Of a DNA stretch of 64,000 bases, positions 36,283-45,899 are shown one piece after another. Both the position numbers and the translations under genes were made by a program. Position 1 is the stretch's first letter. Every line of letters starts with the position of its first letter. Location: positions 5,313,803 to 5,377,802 of the forward strand of contig NZ_CP049780.1 in the NCBI RefSeq assembly GCF_011193355.1, read 5' to 3'. Below the pieces are notes generated by a model. That model was not told where the DNA came from, ran no database searches, and saw only the letters and a program-made list of their open reading frames with translations. The stretch comes from Streptomyces sp. JB150. Lineage in GTDB: Bacteria; Actinomycetota; Actinomycetes; Streptomycetales; Streptomycetaceae.

Positions 36283-37464
36283 CTACAGCCGCGCCGCCTT
36301 CAGCGCCATGTGCAGCAGCAGCCGGTCCTCCCCGTCGTCCAGGTCCAGGCCCGTCAGCTGCTCCACGCGGGACAGCCGGTAGTAGAGGGTCTGGCGGTGG
36401 ATGCCCAGCTCGGCGGCGGTGCGGCCGGCCTGGCCCGCGCGGTCGAGGTAGGTCTCGGCGGTACGGGCCAGCTCGCGGTGGGCGGGGGAGAGGAGGGGGG
36501 CGACGACGGGATCGCGGACGGCCTCCGGGGGAAGCGCGGTGAGCAGGCGGTACGGGCCGACGCGCGCCCACTCGGCGACCGGGCCGAGCCGGGGCTCCGC
36601 GAGGGCGGCGCGGGCGGCGGCCGAGGCCTCCTGCCACGAGGTGCCCAGCTCGGCCAGCCCGGCGCGCGGCTCGCTCACCCCGGCCGCGCGGGCGCCCTCC
36701 CGCAGCAGCCGGGACGCCGTGGTCAGCGCGGGCGCGGTGACGTCCGTCGAGCGCAGCCGGACCAGCGCCGCGAGGCTCTGCCCGGTGGTGCCCCAGGGCA
36801 CCGTGCACAGGGCGGTGGTGTGCGGGACGGCCCGCGCGGAGGGCGCGTCGTCCGGGTCCGGGGACGGCCAGGGCGCCACGCACACCACCGCGTGCGGGCC
36901 GTCGCCGCGCGGCCCCAGCGCGGTGCGCAGCGCGGCCACCGCCATGTCCCGCTGCCAGCCCCGCTCGGCGGTCAGCACCGCCCGCAGCTCCCGGGTCAGG
37001 TCGGCGCCGTGCTGCGCCTCGTCGGCGAGCAGCGCGCCGATCCGCCCGGTCACCTCCATGGCGGCGGCCAGCTGCCGCTCGGTCGGGCCGGGCTCGTCCT
37101 CCAGCAGCCAGACGTAGCCGAGGACGACACCCCGATGGCGTACCGGGAGGCAGATGCGCCCCCGGTAGACCCCGGCCTCCGGGCTCGCCGGGATGCGGAC
37201 CGGGCCGGTCGCGCGGGTGATGCCGAACCCCTCGAACCAGGCGCGGACGGCCGCCGTGGAGCGCCGGGTGAGGATCGAGCGGGTGCGGACCGGGTCCAGC
37301 GCGGAGGGGTCCAGCTCGCCCTCGCTGTCGTAGGCCCCGAAGGCGATCAGCTCGAAATCGCGGTTCTCCAGCGTCGCCGGGGCGCCCAGCAGCTCGGAGA
37401 TCTCGTCGACCAGCTCCTGGTAGTCACCCTTGTAATCCGACGTCACCCGGGCATTCTGCCGCAT
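36283..37464 (-). CDS. PucR-family regulator, probable regulator of proline catabolism
   Basis: A 393-residue protein. The C-terminus carries the PucR-type helix-turn-helix: [20 protein letters not shown] followed by [24 protein letters not shown]-like region ([20 protein letters not shown]) precedes it. It is divergent from the proline dehydrogenase gene, the usual place of a proline-responsive activator. Start ATG 37464 is preferred because GAGGG lies 10 nt upstream; ATG 37485 is also possible. Confidence 0.85.
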   Translation of the reverse strand: MRQNARVTSDYKGDYQELVDEISELLGAPATLENRDFELIAFGAYDSEGELDPSALDPVRTRSILTRRSTAAVRAWFEGFGITRATGPVRIPASPEAGVYRGRICLPVRHRGVVLGYVWLLEDEPGPTERQLAAAMEVTGRIGALLADEAQHGADLTRELRAVLTAERGWQRDMAVAALRTALGPRGDGPHAVVCVAPWPSPDPDDAPSARAVPHTTALCTVPWGTTGQSLAALVRLRSTDVTAPALTTASRLLREGARAAGVSEPRAGLAELGTSWQEASAAARAALAEPRLGPVAEWARVGPYRLLTALPPEAVRDPVVAPLLSPAHRELARTAETYLDRAGQAGRTAAELGIHRQTLYYRLSRVEQLTGLDLDDGEDRLLLHMALKAARL

Positions 37465-37627
37465 ATCCGCGACGCCCTCATACATCTGTCTGAGATCTCC
37501 GGCACGGATGCGTGACAGCTGTCGATGGCCGACGATCGGAGGGATCCTTAGGTTTCACGGTGGTTCTCCGTGCCGTACCCGAATCGTCGGGTAATGGCCG
37601 ATGGTTGGCAGTATGTGGAGGTGCCCC

Positions 37628-38554
37628 GTGCTGGGTCCCGTGATTCTCGCCGCGTCGCGCAGCGACCGGATGCGACGCCTGATCTCGGCGGCGCCGGTGA
37701 CCAAGCAGGTCGTCGACCGCTTCATCCCCGGTGAGACCGTCGACGACATCGTCCCGATCATCGAGGACCTCACGGCCAAGGGCCTGGAGCTGACGATGGA
37801 CGTCGTCGGCGAGGACATCACCACCCCGGAGCAGGCCGGCGCCGCCCGCGACGCCTACCTGGAGCTGATCGAGCGGATCAAGCCGCTGGAGCTGGGCGAG
37901 CGCGTCGAGATGTCCGTGAAGCTGTCGATGTTCGGCCAGGCGCTGGACGGCGGCCACGAACTCGCGCTGGAGAACGTCCGCCCGGTCGTCGAGGCCGCCG
38001 CCGCCATCGGGACCACCGTCACGCTCGACGCCGAGGACCACACCACCCTCGACTCGATGTTCGCCATCCACGACGAGCTGCGGAAGGACTTCCCGCAGAC
38101 CGGCTGCGTCATCCAGGCCTACCTCTTCCGCACCGAGGCCGACGCCCGCCGCCTCGCCGCGAACGGCAGCCGGGTGCGGATCGTGAAGGGCGCCTACAAG
38201 GAGCCCGCGTCCGTCGCGTACCAGGACAAGCACGAGATCGACAAGGCGTACGTCCGCATCCTGAAGATCCTGATGGAGGGCGAGGGCTACCCGATGATCG
38301 GGTCCCACGACCCGCGGCTGATCGCCATCGCCCAGGAGCTGGCCCACCAGGCCGGCCGCAAGCTGGACGAGTACGAGTTCCAGATGCTCTACGGCATCCG
38401 CGGCGACGAGCACCTGCGCCTGGCCGCCGAGGGCCACCGGATGCGCGTCTACACCGCCTACGGCACCGACTGGTACGGCTACTTCATGCGCCGCCTCGCG
38501 GAGAAGCCCGCCAACCTGCGCTTCTTCCTCCGCTCGATGGTCAGCAAGGGCTAA
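37628..38554 (+). CDS. pruB: Proline dehydrogenase
   Basis: A 308-residue monofunctional proline dehydrogenase (TIM barrel, FAD). Visible motifs are GLELTMDVVGEDITTPEQA, VRIVKGAYKEPASVAYQDK (FAD/substrate lysine region) and the C-terminal DWYGYFMRRLAEKPANL, with the RRLAE(K)P pair of arginines that bind the proline carboxylate. It oxidises proline to pyrroline-5-carboxylate. GTG 37628 has GGAGGTG 6 nt upstream. The next enzyme follows 38 bp later. Sometimes named putB. Confidence 0.95.
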   Translation: MLGPVILAASRSDRMRRLISAAPVTKQVVDRFIPGETVDDIVPIIEDLTAKGLELTMDVVGEDITTPEQAGAARDAYLELIERIKPLELGERVEMSVKLSMFGQALDGGHELALENVRPVVEAAAAIGTTVTLDAEDHTTLDSMFAIHDELRKDFPQTGCVIQAYLFRTEADARRLAANGSRVRIVKGAYKEPASVAYQDKHEIDKAYVRILKILMEGEGYPMIGSHDPRLIAIAQELAHQAGRKLDEYEFQMLYGIRGDEHLRLAAEGHRMRVYTAYGTDWYGYFMRRLAEKPANLRFFLRSMVSKG

Positions 38555-38592
38555 CCCGAACACCCGCTCACGTACAAGGAGTTACGGATCTC

Positions 38593-40224
38593 ATGGACGC
38601 TGTGACCCAGGTCCCCACCCCCGTCAACGAGCCGGTGCACGGCTACGCCCCCGGCTCGCCCGAGCGCGCCCGCCTGGAGGTCAAGCTCAAGGAGCTGGCC
38701 GAGAACCCGATCGACCTGCCCTGCACGATCGGCGGCGTCAAGCGGATGGGCGGCGGCGAGGCCTTCCAGGTCGTCCAGCCGCACAACCACAAGGCCGTCC
38801 TCGGCACCTACCGCAACGCCACCAGGCAGGACGCCCAGGACGCCATCGACGCGGCCCTCGCCGCGGCCCCGGCCTGGCGCGCGATGTCCTTCGACGACCG
38901 CGCGGCGATCCTCCTGCGCGCCGCCGAGCTGCTGGCCGGCCCGTGGCGCGAGACCATGGCCGCCTCCACCATGCTGGGCCAGTCCAAGACCGCCCAGCAG
39001 GCCGAGATCGACACCCCCTGCGAGCTGGTCGACTTCTGGCGCTTCAACGTCCACTACGCCCGCCAGATCCTCGCCGAGCAGCCCCCGGCGAACTCCCCGG
39101 GCGTGTGGAACCGCCTGGACCACCGCCCGCTGGAGGGCTTCGTCTACGCGATCACGCCGTTCAACTTCACGGCCATCGCGGGCAACCTGCCCACCGCCCC
39201 GGCCCTCATGGGCAACGTCGTCGTGTGGAAGCCGTCCCCGACGCAGACCCACGCCGCCGTGCTGCTGATGCAGCTGCTGGAGGAGGCCGGTCTGCCCAAG
39301 GGCGTGATCAACCTGGTCACCGGCGACGGCCTGGAGGTCTCCGAGGTCGCCCTGAACCACCGCGACCTGGCCGGCATCCACTTCACCGGCTCCACCAAGA
39401 CCTTCCAGTACCTGTGGAAGACGGTCGGCCAGAACATCGAGAAGTACCGCTCCTACCCGCGCCTCGTCGGGGAGACCGGCGGCAAGGACTTCCTCGTCGC
39501 CCACCCGTCGGCCGACCGCGCGGTCCTCAAGACCGCCCTGACCCGCGGCGCCTTCGAGTACCAGGGCCAGAAGTGCTCGGCGACCTCCCGCGCCTACATC
39601 CCGGCGTCCATCTGGAACGACGGCTTCAAGGAGGAGTTCGCCGCCGAGGTCGACTACCTCACCATGGGTGACGTCACCGACCTGTCGAACTTCATCGGCG
39701 CCGTCATCGACGAGCGCGCCTTCGCCAAGAACAAGGCCGCCATCGACCGCGCCAAGAACGACCCGGCCTGCACGATCGTCGCGGGCGGCAGCTACGACGA
39801 CTCGGTGGGCTATTTCGTCCGCCCGACCGTCATCGAGTGCACCGACCCGGAGAACGAGGTCTTCACCACCGAGTACTTCGGCCCGATCCTCGCCGTGTAC
39901 GTCTACGAGGACGACAAGTACGACGAGATGCTGACCCAGATGGAGTCCGTCTCCGACTACGCCCTCACCGGCTCCGTCATCGCCAACGACCGCGCGGCGG
40001 CCGCGTACACCATGGAGAAGCTGCGCTACGCCGCGGGCAACTTCTACATCAACGACAAGTCGACCGGCGCCGTCGTCGGCCAGCAGCCCTTCGGCGGCGG
40101 CCGCGCCTCCGGCACCAACGACAAGGCCGGCGCCCCGCAGAACCTGCAGCGCTGGACCCTGACCCGCGCCATCAAGGAGACCCTGGTCCCGCCGACCGAC
40201 TACACCTACCCGCACATGGGCTGA
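38593..40224 (+). CDS. pruA: 1-pyrroline-5-carboxylate dehydrogenase
   Basis: A 543-residue aldehyde dehydrogenase of the P5CDH type. The active site reads GAFEYQGQKCSATSRAYIP with the catalytic Cys; PRLVGETGGKDFLVAHPSA carries the general-base Glu, and FTEYFGPILA-type residues (EVFTTEYFGPILAVYVYEDD) follow. It oxidises glutamate semialdehyde to glutamate with NAD+, completing proline use. AAGGAG precedes the ATG, and a strong terminator follows. Confidence 0.96.
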   Translation: MDAVTQVPTPVNEPVHGYAPGSPERARLEVKLKELAENPIDLPCTIGGVKRMGGGEAFQVVQPHNHKAVLGTYRNATRQDAQDAIDAALAAAPAWRAMSFDDRAAILLRAAELLAGPWRETMAASTMLGQSKTAQQAEIDTPCELVDFWRFNVHYARQILAEQPPANSPGVWNRLDHRPLEGFVYAITPFNFTAIAGNLPTAPALMGNVVVWKPSPTQTHAAVLLMQLLEEAGLPKGVINLVTGDGLEVSEVALNHRDLAGIHFTGSTKTFQYLWKTVGQNIEKYRSYPRLVGETGGKDFLVAHPSADRAVLKTALTRGAFEYQGQKCSATSRAYIPASIWNDGFKEEFAAEVDYLTMGDVTDLSNFIGAVIDERAFAKNKAAIDRAKNDPACTIVAGGSYDDSVGYFVRPTVIECTDPENEVFTTEYFGPILAVYVYEDDKYDEMLTQMESVSDYALTGSVIANDRAAAAYTMEKLRYAAGNFYINDKSTGAVVGQQPFGGGRASGTNDKAGAPQNLQRWTLTRAIKETLVPPTDYTYPHMG

Positions 40225-40242
40225 CACCCCGGAAACGGGTGA

Positions 40243-40276
40243 AACGGGCCGGGTCCTCACACGGACCCGGCCCGTT
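40243..40276. terminator. Bidirectional terminator after pruA
   Basis: A perfect 14-bp stem (AACGGGCCGGGTCC with GGACCCGGCCCGTT) and a 6-nt loop. It overlaps the last codons of the convergent acetyltransferase gene, whose stop codon is in the loop. Confidence 0.88.
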
Positions 40277-40820
40277 CGGCGTCCCCGCCGCCGGGAGCGC
40301 CCAGGCGGTACAGCACACAGCGGCGCAGCGGCCCCTCGGGCACGGCCGGGTCGTCGAAGTCGTCGGCCGGGTCGTACGTCATGCCCAGGCGGCGCATCAC
40401 GGCCCGTGAGCGCAGGTTGTCGTGCGTGGTCACGGCGAGGATCTCCGGCAGGCCCAGTTCGGCGAAGCCGAACGCGAGCGCCGCGCGGGCGGCCTCCGTG
40501 GCGTAGCCGTGGCCCCAGGCGGAGCGGGCGAGCCGCCAGCCCGCCTCGACGCCGGTGAACGGCTGGCCCTCCTCGACCGGGTCGAGGCCGGTGAAGCCGA
40601 TGAACTCGCCCGTGCCGCGCACCTCGACCGCCCAGAATCCCCAGCCGCGCGCGTCCAGGTCGGCCTGGAAGCGGGCGACGCCGGCGTCGGTCCGCTCCCG
40701 GCTGGGCACGCCGGGCAGATACCGGCGCACCTCCGGGTCGGTGTTGAGGGCGGCCCACGGGGCCAGGTCGTCGTCCCGCCAGGAGCGGAGCAGCAGGCGT
40801 GCGGTGCGCAGTTCCGTCAT
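40257..40820 (-). CDS. GNAT acetyltransferase (RimJ/RimL type)
   Basis: A 187-residue GNAT protein: MTELRTARLLLRSWRDDDLA start, GWRLARSAWGHGYATEAARA acetyl-CoA-binding motif and THDNLRSRAVMRRLGMTYDP near the end. Substrate unknown. ATG 40820 is chosen over the upstream ATG at 40847 because TACGGT lies 6 nt before it on the minus strand (40832-40827), a leaderless arrangement. Confidence 0.88.
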   Translation of the reverse strand: MTELRTARLLLRSWRDDDLAPWAALNTDPEVRRYLPGVPSRERTDAGVARFQADLDARGWGFWAVEVRGTGEFIGFTGLDPVEEGQPFTGVEAGWRLARSAWGHGYATEAARAALAFGFAELGLPEILAVTTHDNLRSRAVMRRLGMTYDPADDFDDPAVPEGPLRRCVLYRLGAPGGGDAERAGSV

Positions 40821-40906
40821 CGGGGCACCGTAGGCCGCGTGGATCATGCCCGGCTACCGAAATAAACCGGCGGAAACCGCCTGGCGCGCCTCGCGATACT
40901 GAGCCC

Positions 40907-41452
40907 ATGACCACCACGACCACCGTGCGCACCGCCCACACCGCCGACCTCACCCCCGCCGAACTCACCGCCGTCCGCTCCCTGTTGCACGACGCCTTCG
41001 ACGGCGACTTCGCGGACGAGGACTGGGACCACACCCTGGGCGGGATGCACGCGCTCGTGCACGACGAGCGGGGGCTCGCCGCGCACGGGGCGGTCGTCAT
41101 GCGCCGGGTCCGCTCCGAGGGGCGGTGGCTGCGCACCGGGTACGTGGAGGGCGTCGCCGTACGGCGGGACGCGCGGCGCCAGGGGCTCGGCGGCCGGGTG
41201 ATGGCCGCCCTGGAGAGGGTCATCACCCGCGCCTACGACCTCGGGGCCCTCTCCGCGAGCGACGACGGCGCCGCGCTCTACACCGCCCGCGGCTGGTGGG
41301 CGTGGAGCGGGCGGATCAGCGCGCTCGGGCCCGGCGGGATGGTCCGGCTGCCCGAGGAGGAGGGCAGCACCTATGTGTGGCCCGTGCCGGCCGCGGCCTC
41401 GGACCCGCTCGCCGAGCTGGTCTTCGACTGGCGGGACGGAGACGTGCTCTGA
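40907..41452 (+). CDS. AAC(2')-like aminoglycoside N-acetyltransferase
   Basis: A 181-residue GNAT protein that follows the mycobacterial AAC(2') pattern closely: DAFDGDFADEDWDHTLGGMH, GYVEGVAVRRDARRQGLGGR (acetyl-CoA motif), LGALSASDDGAALYTARGW and the C-terminal FDWRDGDVL. AAC(2') enzymes acetylate the 2'-amino group of aminoglycosides such as gentamicin and tobramycin. One difference is visible: the mycobacterial C-terminal Trp is Leu here. GATACT (40895-40900) ends 6 nt before the ATG, so the transcript is probably leaderless. The native role may be cell-wall metabolism or resistance. Confidence 0.85.
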   Translation: MTTTTTVRTAHTADLTPAELTAVRSLLHDAFDGDFADEDWDHTLGGMHALVHDERGLAAHGAVVMRRVRSEGRWLRTGYVEGVAVRRDARRQGLGGRVMAALERVITRAYDLGALSASDDGAALYTARGWWAWSGRISALGPGGMVRLPEEEGSTYVWPVPAAASDPLAELVFDWRDGDVL

Positions 41453-41469
41453 CGCTGCTCCGACCTGCG

Positions 41470-41545
41470 CCGTCTCAGATAGTAGGAAGTCCGAGTAATT
41501 GTGGAGACAGACGCTCCGTCCTCACCTACTTTTGTAGGAGCCGAA
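41470..41545 (+). other. AT-richer intergenic island with a small hairpin
   Basis: The 230-bp gap 41453-41682 contains a stretch with clearly lower G+C than its surroundings, holding GATAGTAGGAAGTCCGAGTA and the hairpin CCTAC-TTTT-GTAGG (41525-41538), with the related half-sites GTAGGAAGTCCGAG and GTAGGAGCCGAAC. It lies about 140 nt before the 43-codon gene and may be its promoter or a structured leader. No known riboswitch matches. Confidence 0.4.
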
Positions 41546-41682
41546 CGTCTCGCTCGACCCAGCGACTGGCGCTCGTGAGCCGGGCCCGTGCAGGCAACCC
41601 CTGCGGCACCGCAGCTCCGCGCCCATCCGGCGTCTCGTGAACCCCTTTCCGAGCTCCCGTCCGTCGAAGGAGTCGATTCCCC

Positions 41683-41814
41683 ATGGCCGAGACGACCGTC
41701 CGCCGCCGAGTCCGCCACGCCTCCCGCATCAGCGAGTCCGACCGCAAGAACGCCGCCGCGGCCCTCCAGCGCGCCCTCGACCGCCGGGACAACGGCGGCT
41801 CGACCGGCCACTGA
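41683..41814 (+). CDS. Very small basic protein (43 residues)
   Basis: Encodes MAETTVRRRVRHASRISESD and a helical Arg/Ala-rich C-terminal half ending GGSTGH. GAAGGAG lies 10 nt upstream of ATG 41683, and the third-position bias is strong. It looks like one of the small conserved Streptomyces proteins; function unknown. The next gene is convergent and starts 17 bp after its stop. Confidence 0.65.
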   Translation: MAETTVRRRVRHASRISESDRKNAAAALQRALDRRDNGGSTGH

Positions 41815-41831
41815 GAGCCGCGGCCGGGCGG

Positions 41832-43373
41832 TCAGCCGCCCCTGCGCACCTCGAAGTGGTCGATCCGCTCCCCGTTCCCGGCGAGCGCCGACACCGTGAG
41901 CCGGGGGGCCGCGCCGCCCTCCGCCTCCACCTTGAGGAACGAGAAGCCGCGGTAGCGCACCCGTGACCACTCCACGGTCTCCGGCTGCGCCTTGCGCGAC
42001 TTCGTCCAGTGGAACGTCGGCACGGCCTCCCGGTCGGCGACCTTCCCCTCGTAGCTCTCCGGCACCCCCGCCGGGAAGCCGTACAGGTCCTTGCCGCCGC
42101 CGCCCGCGGTGACGTACACCGTTCCGTCGCGCGCCGGATCGGTGGAACCGCCCACCGGCACCGGCCTGCCCACCTCGCCGCCGCGGATCGCGTCGGTGCG
42201 CTCGTAGACGTGGTTGTGCCCGTTGATCACCAGGTCCACCCGGTGCTCGGCGAACAGCGGCACCCACTCCGCGCGCACCCCGCCGTCGGAGGCGTGCGAG
42301 GAGGTCGAGTAGGCGCAGTGGTGGAAGAAGACCACGACGAAGTCGACACCCCGGTCGGCGCGCAGCTCGCGCAGCTTCTTGTCCAGCCAGGCCGTCTGCC
42401 GGCCCTCGCTGTGACCGAGGTTGGTGGGAATCTCGTAGGACACGTCGTTGGCGTCCAGCGCGATGACGCCGACGTTGCCGTAGGTGAACGCGTACACGCC
42501 CGGCGCCCGGCGCGGGTCGAAACCGCTGTCCGGCAGGGACCAGCGCGCCCACTGGCCGCCGTAGCCGTCGGGCGAGTACCAGGCCTCCATGTCGTGGTTG
42601 CCGGTCGTCACCATCCACGGCACCGACCGCGCCACCGGCTCGGTCTGCCGCAGGTAGTGGTCCCAGTGGGTCGCGTCGTAGGCGTCCGAGGTCAGGCCCT
42701 TGCCGGTCGGGTCGGCGTAGCAGATGTCCCCGGCGTGCAGGTGGAAGGCCGGGTCCTGGCGCAGCAGCAGCGCGTTGTTGGCGGCGGCGGCCTCGCCGAC
42801 GCCCTGGTCGCCGAAGGCGGTGAACACGAACCGGTCCGCCTTCGCCGGCGCGGTGCGGAAGGTGCCGAGGGCGGCGCGGTGCTCCGGCGCGGCGGGGTCG
42901 TGGCCGTCGTGTCCGACGCCGTAGTGGTACGTCGTGCCGGGCAGCAGGCCGTCCAGGGCGGCGTGCACGTAGTACTGCTCGACCGCCGCGCGCACCCCCG
43001 GCAGCTCGGGTGTGCGCAGGGCCCGCACCTCCGCCTCGATCCGGCCGCCCAGGTCGTCGGGGCGGGTGCCGATGCGCACGAACGGGCGGCGCACCCGCGC
43101 GGGGACCTGCCAGGAGATCCGCATCGCGGTGCGCGGATCGGGGCCGAAGGCCAGGTGGCGGCCGAAGGGGACGACGGCGGAACCGGGCGGCCGGGAGTCG
43201 GCGTCGGCCGGCGGCCGGTCCGGTCCGCAGCCGGTCAGCAGCCCGCCCGCGACGGCCCCGGCCGTCACCAGGGCGCGGCGCCGGGTGAGGGTCGCGCGCA
43301 GGTACTCGTGCTGCTCTGCCAGGCTCATCCGGGCCGCGAGCCGGGCCGGGACACCGAAGTCGGGGATCTCCAT
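41832..43373 (-). CDS. Purple acid phosphatase-like metallophosphoesterase (Tat lipoprotein)
   Basis: A 513-residue protein. About 28 residues precede the signal TRRRALVTAGAVAGGLLTGC, with a twin-arginine motif and a lipobox. Residues about 55-170 form a fibronectin-like purple acid phosphatase N domain. The catalytic domain has FTAFGDQGVG (GDxG), HLHAGDICYAD (GDxxY), MVTTGNHDME (GNHD), VVFFHHCAYS (H) and INGHNHVYERT (GHxH), a complete dimetal set. It should release phosphate from an unknown ester at the cell surface. ATG 43373 follows GGGAAG. Confidence 0.92.
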   Translation of the reverse strand: MEIPDFGVPARLAARMSLAEQHEYLRATLTRRRALVTAGAVAGGLLTGCGPDRPPADADSRPPGSAVVPFGRHLAFGPDPRTAMRISWQVPARVRRPFVRIGTRPDDLGGRIEAEVRALRTPELPGVRAAVEQYYVHAALDGLLPGTTYHYGVGHDGHDPAAPEHRAALGTFRTAPAKADRFVFTAFGDQGVGEAAAANNALLLRQDPAFHLHAGDICYADPTGKGLTSDAYDATHWDHYLRQTEPVARSVPWMVTTGNHDMEAWYSPDGYGGQWARWSLPDSGFDPRRAPGVYAFTYGNVGVIALDANDVSYEIPTNLGHSEGRQTAWLDKKLRELRADRGVDFVVVFFHHCAYSTSSHASDGGVRAEWVPLFAEHRVDLVINGHNHVYERTDAIRGGEVGRPVPVGGSTDPARDGTVYVTAGGGGKDLYGFPAGVPESYEGKVADREAVPTFHWTKSRKAQPETVEWSRVRYRGFSFLKVEAEGGAAPRLTVSALAGNGERIDHFEVRRGG

Positions 43374-43503
43374 GCCGGTGAACTTCCCAGCGTGGGCCGA
43401 CAGCCGCGCGTCATACGGGTGAACCGTGGATGGCGACCCGCACGGCCTGTCCGCATCGCGGACAGCGCGTGTCATCCCATGGGACGAGGAGTAGGGTGCC
43501 CGC

Positions 43504-44547
43504 ATGTCTCGCAGCATCGATCTCGCAGTGATCCCGGGTGACGGCATCGGCCAGGAGGTCGTGGCCGAAGGCCTGAAGGTCCTCTCCGCCGTCCTTCCGC
43601 AGGATGTGAAGCTGGAGACCAAGGAGTACGACTTCGGCGCCAAGCGCTACCACGCCACCGGTGAGACCCTCACCGACGCCGACCTCGACGCCCTGAAGCG
43701 GCACGACGCCATCCTGCTGGGCGCGATCGGCGACCCGAGCGTCCCCTCCGGCGTCCTGGAGCGCGGCTTCCTGCTCAAGCTGCGCTTCGCCTTCGACCAC
43801 CACGTCAACCTGCGGCCGTCGAAGCTGCTGCCGGGCGTGGAGACGCCGCTGAAGGGCCAGCCGGAGATCGACTTCGTCGTGGTGCGCGAGGGCACCGAGG
43901 GCCCGTACACCGGCAACGGCGGCACCATCCGCAAGGGCACCGAGCAGGAGGTCGCCACCGAGGTCTCGGTCAACACGGCCTTCGGCGTCGAGCGCGTGGT
44001 CCGCGACGCCTTCGCCCGCGCCCAGGCCCGCCCCCGCAAGAAGCTCGCGCTGATCCACAAGAACAACGTGCTGACCTTCGCGGGCCACCTGTGGACGAAC
44101 ATCTTCACCAAGGTGGCCGCGGAGTACCCCGAGGTCACCACCGAGTACATGCACGTGGACGCGGCGACCATCTACCTGGTCACCCAGCCCGAGCGGTTCG
44201 ACGTGATCGTCACCGACAACCTCTTCGGCGACATCATCACCGACCTCGCCGCGGCCGTCTCCGGCGGCATCGGCGTCGCCGCCAGCGGCAACATCAACCC
44301 CAGCGGCGAGTTCCCGTCCATGTTCGAGCCCGTGCACGGCTCGGCCCCCGACATCGCCGGCCAGGGCAAGGCCGACCCCACCGCCACGGTCCTGTCCGTC
44401 GCGCTCCTGCTGCGCCACCTCGGCTACGACGCCGAGGCCGACCGGATCGACGCGGCGGTCGCCGCCGACCTCACCGAGCGCGCCGGCAAGCCCGCCCGCT
44501 CGACCTCGGAGATCGGCGACGCGCTCGCCGTACGCGTAGCCGGCTGA
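43504..44547 (+). CDS. leuB: 3-isopropylmalate dehydrogenase
   Basis: A 347-residue enzyme: [20 protein letters not shown] start, substrate-binding [20 protein letters not shown], metal-binding [21 protein letters not shown], and the NAD-site [19 protein letters not shown]. It oxidises and decarboxylates 3-isopropylmalate in leucine synthesis. TAGGGT (43492-43497) ends 6 nt before the ATG, so the transcript is probably leaderless. The ilvE gene follows after 263 bp. Confidence 0.96.
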   Translation: MSRSIDLAVIPGDGIGQEVVAEGLKVLSAVLPQDVKLETKEYDFGAKRYHATGETLTDADLDALKRHDAILLGAIGDPSVPSGVLERGFLLKLRFAFDHHVNLRPSKLLPGVETPLKGQPEIDFVVVREGTEGPYTGNGGTIRKGTEQEVATEVSVNTAFGVERVVRDAFARAQARPRKKLALIHKNNVLTFAGHLWTNIFTKVAAEYPEVTTEYMHVDAATIYLVTQPERFDVIVTDNLFGDIITDLAAAVSGGIGVAASGNINPSGEFPSMFEPVHGSAPDIAGQGKADPTATVLSVALLLRHLGYDAEADRIDAAVAADLTERAGKPARSTSEIGDALAVRVAG

Positions 44548-44810
44548 GGCCCGGCGCGCACCTCCTCGCAGCAGCCGTCGGGTCCCTTTCCAGGCGCCCG
44601 GCGGCTTTCGCGTGTCCCCCACCGGGTGCCACCATCGACCCTGGGCCGCCGCCACCCCGTTTCTTCCGCCGTGCCCCGCGCGAGATAATCGAACGCGGAG
44701 CCGCGGGATGCGGGAGAGCACGGACGTCCAACCACCGGCCGGATGCGGCCGGTGCGGGCGGATCAGCGGATCGGCGGCCCGTCACTACAACCGGTGAAGG
44801 ACAACCACTC

Positions 44811-45899
44811 ATGACGACGCCCACGATCGAGCTGAAGCCCTCGGCCAACCCGCTCTCCGACACGGAGCGGGAGGCGATCCTCGCCAGCCCGGGATTCGGC
44901 CGCCACTTCACCGACCACATGGTGACGATCAGGTGGACGGAAGGCCGCGGCTGGCACGACGGGCAGCTCGTGCCGTACGCGCCGATCCCCCTCGACCCGG
45001 CCACCACGGTCCTGCACTACGCGCAGGAGATCTTCGAGGGCCTGAAGGCCTACCGCCAGCCCGACGGCTCGGTCGCCACCTTCCGGCCGGACCAGAACGC
45101 GCTGCGCTTCCAGCGCTCCGCCCGCCGGCTCGCCATGCCGGAACTGCCGGTCGAGACCTTCATCGAGGCCTGTGACGCGCTGGTCCAGCAGGACAAGGCG
45201 TGGGTGCCGGCGCACGGCGGCGAGGAGTCCCTCTACCTGCGCCCGTTCATGATCGCCACCGAGGTCGGGCTCGGCGTGAAGCCCGCCAACGAGTACCTGT
45301 TCCTCGTCATCGCCTCCCCGGCCGGCGCCTACTTCCCCGGCGGCGTGAAGCCCGTCTCCATCTGGGTCTCCGAGGACCGCGTCCGCGCCGTCCCCGGCGG
45401 CATGGGCGACGCCAAGACCGGCGGCAACTACGCGGCCTCCCTGCTCGCCCAGGCCGAGGCCGCCGCCAAGGGCTGCGACCAGGTCTGCTACCTCGACGCC
45501 GTCGAGCACAAGTGGGTCGAGGAACTGGGCGGCATGAACCTGTACTTCGTCTACGGCGACAAGATCGTCACCCCGGCCCTCACCGGCTCCATCCTGGAGG
45601 GCGTCACCCGCGACTCCCTCCTCACCGTCGCCCGCGACCTCGGCTACCAGGCCGAGGAAGGCCGCGTCTCCGTCGACCAGTGGCAGCGCGACTCCGAGAA
45701 CGGCACCCTCACCGAGGTCTTCGCCTGCGGCACGGCCGCGGTCATCACCCCGGTCGGCACGGTCAAGCGGGCCGGCGGCGAGTGGCAGCAGAGCGGCGGA
45801 GAGCCCGGCGAGGTCACGCTGCGCCTTCGCCAGGCCCTCCTGGACATCCAGCGCGGCACGGCCGAGGACAAGCACGGCTGGATGCACAAGCTGGGCTAG
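44811..45899 (+). CDS. ilvE: Branched-chain amino acid aminotransferase
   Basis: A 362-residue fold-type IV PLP enzyme (BCAT, eukaryote/Mycobacterium-like length). [40 protein letters not shown] (with the probable PLP lysine in AKTGGN) and [20 protein letters not shown] are characteristic. It performs the last step of Ile/Leu/Val synthesis and the first of their breakdown. GTGAAGGAC precedes ATG 44811. The 263-bp gap before it contains GATAAT near 44685 as a possible -10, but no attenuator was found. Confidence 0.96.
   Translation: MTTPTIELKPSANPLSDTEREAILASPGFGRHFTDHMVTIRWTEGRGWHDGQLVPYAPIPLDPATTVLHYAQEIFEGLKAYRQPDGSVATFRPDQNALRFQRSARRLAMPELPVETFIEACDALVQQDKAWVPAHGGEESLYLRPFMIATEVGLGVKPANEYLFLVIASPAGAYFPGGVKPVSIWVSEDRVRAVPGGMGDAKTGGNYAASLLAQAEAAAKGCDQVCYLDAVEHKWVEELGGMNLYFVYGDKIVTPALTGSILEGVTRDSLLTVARDLGYQAEEGRVSVDQWQRDSENGTLTEVFACGTAAVITPVGTVKRAGGEWQQSGGEPGEVTLRLRQALLDIQRGTAEDKHGWMHKLG

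Noticed and set aside
41653..43643. Longer N-terminus for the phosphoesterase up to 43643
   Set aside because: The extension overlaps the leuB start and promoter on the other strand and would bury the Tat/lipoprotein signal.
44699..44797. Short ORF upstream of ilvE as a leader peptide
   Set aside because: It has no run of Ile, Leu or Val codons and no terminator follows it, unlike the ilvB and cimA leaders.
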